Below, piece after piece: positions 13,484 through 14,476 of a stretch of DNA of 14,476 nt; within the stretch, counting starts at the first letter, position 1, and each line of letters opens with the position of its first letter. The stretch is from Bacteroidales bacterium UBA1197. GTDB taxonomy: Bacteria > Bacteroidota > Bacteroidia > Bacteroidales > UBA932. The stretch spans positions 1-14,476 of the forward strand of contig DBYB01000063.1 of the NCBI GenBank assembly GCA_002309995.1, in the 5' to 3' direction. The notes under the pieces were generated by a model that was given only the letters and a program-made list of their open reading frames with translations, did not search any database and had not been told where the DNA came from. The translations under genes were made by a program, and so were the position numbers.

Positions 13484-14476
13484 CTATCGAGCCTGTTCGA
13501 GTATTGCCTTGCCCTTGGCAATGGCGTCTTCTATGGTGCCGACGTTCAGGAAAGCCTGCTCTGGCAGGTCGTCACATTCGCCGTCCATTATCATATTGAA
13601 GCCCTTGATGGTGTCTGCGATGTCCACCATCACGCCGGGCACGCCGGTGAACTGCTCAGCCACAGCGAAAGGCTGCGACAGGAAGCGCTGCACGCGCCTC
13701 GCACGGTTCACCGTCAGTTTGTCTTCGTCGGAAAGTTCGTCCATACCAAGGATCGCGATAATATCCTGCAGCTCCTTGTTGCGCTGGAGTATCTGCTTGA
13801 CCCTCTGGGCGGTACGGTAGTGCTCCTCACCCACGATATTGGGGTCGAGGATGCGGGAGGTGGACTCAAGGGGATCGACGGCCGGATAGATACCGAGCGA
13901 TGTGATCTTACGGCTGAGCACCGTGGTGGCGTCCAGGTGCGAGAAGGTCGTGGCCGGAGCCGGGTCGGTAAGGTCGTCCGCCGGCACATAGACCGCCTGC
14001 ACAGAGGTGATGGAGCCGCTCTTCGTAGAGGTGATGCGCTCCTGCATCGAACCCATTTCCGTGGCAAGAGTCGGCTGGTAACCCACTGCGGAAGGCATAC
14101 GCCCGAGCAGTGCGGACACCTCGGAGCCGGCCTGCGTGAATCGGAAGATGTTGTCGATGAAGAACAGAATGTCGTGCGGGGCGTCGGGGTCCTTGCTGTC
14201 GCGGAACGATTCGGCAAGCGTGAGGCCGCTCAGCGCCACGCTGCTACGGGCTCCCGGCGGCTCGTTCATCTGGCCGAACACCATAGCCACCTGCGACTTG
14301 GCCAGTTCGTTCAGATCTACCTTCGAGAGGTCCCAGTGGCCCTGCTCCATCGATTTCTTGAATTCCTCGCCGTAACGGATGACGTCGGATTCTATCATCT
14401 CGCGCAGCAGGTCGTTGCCCTCGCGGGTACGCTCTCCCACGCCGGCGAACACCGAGAAGCCGTTGTGCTTCTTGGC
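13484..14476 (-). CDS. atpD: F1Fo ATP synthase beta subunit (N-terminus beyond window edge)
   Basis: This is the catalytic subunit of F1. The frame is open to the window's right end, and 330 residues are visible, beginning AKKHNGFSVFAGVGERTREGND. The GVGERTREGND motif includes the catalytic Glu and neighbouring Arg. The missing upstream part, about a third of the protein, would contain the beta-barrel and the Walker A P-loop. Visible motifs include ILFFIDNIFRFTQAGSEVSALLGR (Walker B), the alpha/beta signature YPAVDPLESTSR, and MDELSDEDK, the equivalent of the DELSEED lever. An in-frame GTG at 14452 is internal and should not be taken as the start. It is the first of the eight atp genes seen here, so the operon promoter lies outside the window. 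Confidence 0.98.
   Translation of the reverse strand, partial: AKKHNGFSVFAGVGERTREGNDLLREMIESDVIRYGEEFKKSMEQGHWDLSKVDLNELAKSQVAMVFGQMNEPPGARSSVALSGLTLAESFRDSKDPDAPHDILFFIDNIFRFTQAGSEVSALLGRMPSAVGYQPTLATEMGSMQERITSTKSGSITSVQAVYVPADDLTDPAPATTFSHLDATTVLSRKITSLGIYPAVDPLESTSRILDPNIVGEEHYRTAQRVKQILQRNKELQDIIAILGMDELSDEDKLTVNRARRVQRFLSQPFAVAEQFTGVPGVMVDIADTIKGFNMIMDGECDDLPEQAFLNVGTIEDAIAKGKAILEQAR

Noticed and set aside
14450..14452. GTG as a start for atpD
   Set aside because: It is an internal Val in the conserved SVFAGVGERTREGND block; the frame continues to the window edge.

Overview
The window is a chromosomal piece of a Bacteroidota genome, most likely order Bacteroidales. Four things point there: a SusC/SusD outer-membrane pair, BACON and Calx-beta surface lipoproteins, promoters of the Bacteroidetes TTTG / TAnnTTTG type, and an F-type ATP synthase operon in the Bacteroidetes order (beta-epsilon-a-c-b-delta-alpha-gamma). 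Genus cannot be fixed by eye. All twelve genes I support lie on the minus strand, so transcription runs from the right edge of the window to the left.

Right part (8480-14476): the ATP synthase operon, read as atpD (cut by the window edge), atpC, atpB, atpE, atpF, atpH, atpA, atpG. The genes are packed with gaps of 0-12 bases or small overlaps, which suggests one transcript with translational coupling. Together they encode a complete F1Fo machine. The c subunit lacks the residues of sodium-type rings, so proton coupling is expected. The small reading frame that I recall between atpC and atpB in Bacteroides is absent; here atpC and atpB overlap by 22 bases. The homology-supported start of atpF falls on an ATT codon.

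Middle (8216-8479): an AT-rich gap of 264 bases holding a candidate promoter and leader for the next operon. I see no clear intrinsic terminator for the atp operon in it.

Left-centre (1143-8215): a four-gene transport operon. It encodes a SusC-type TonB-dependent channel, a SusD-type lipoprotein lid, a Calx-beta lipoprotein and a larger lipoprotein with Fn3/Ig-like domains. No hydrolase, peptidase or regulator lies beside them, so the imported substrate (glycan or peptide) cannot be named. The operon closes with a strong intrinsic terminator at 1092-1124.

Left edge (1-1056): a separate lipoprotein gene with two BACON-like domains and a fimbrillin-type C-terminal region, running off the window. 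Its candidate promoter overlaps the preceding terminator's T-tract and lies so close to the ATG that the mRNA may be leaderless. I saw no RNA genes, mobile elements, CRISPR arrays or long repeats. No wholly novel system is evident; the most unusual points are listed in the findings.
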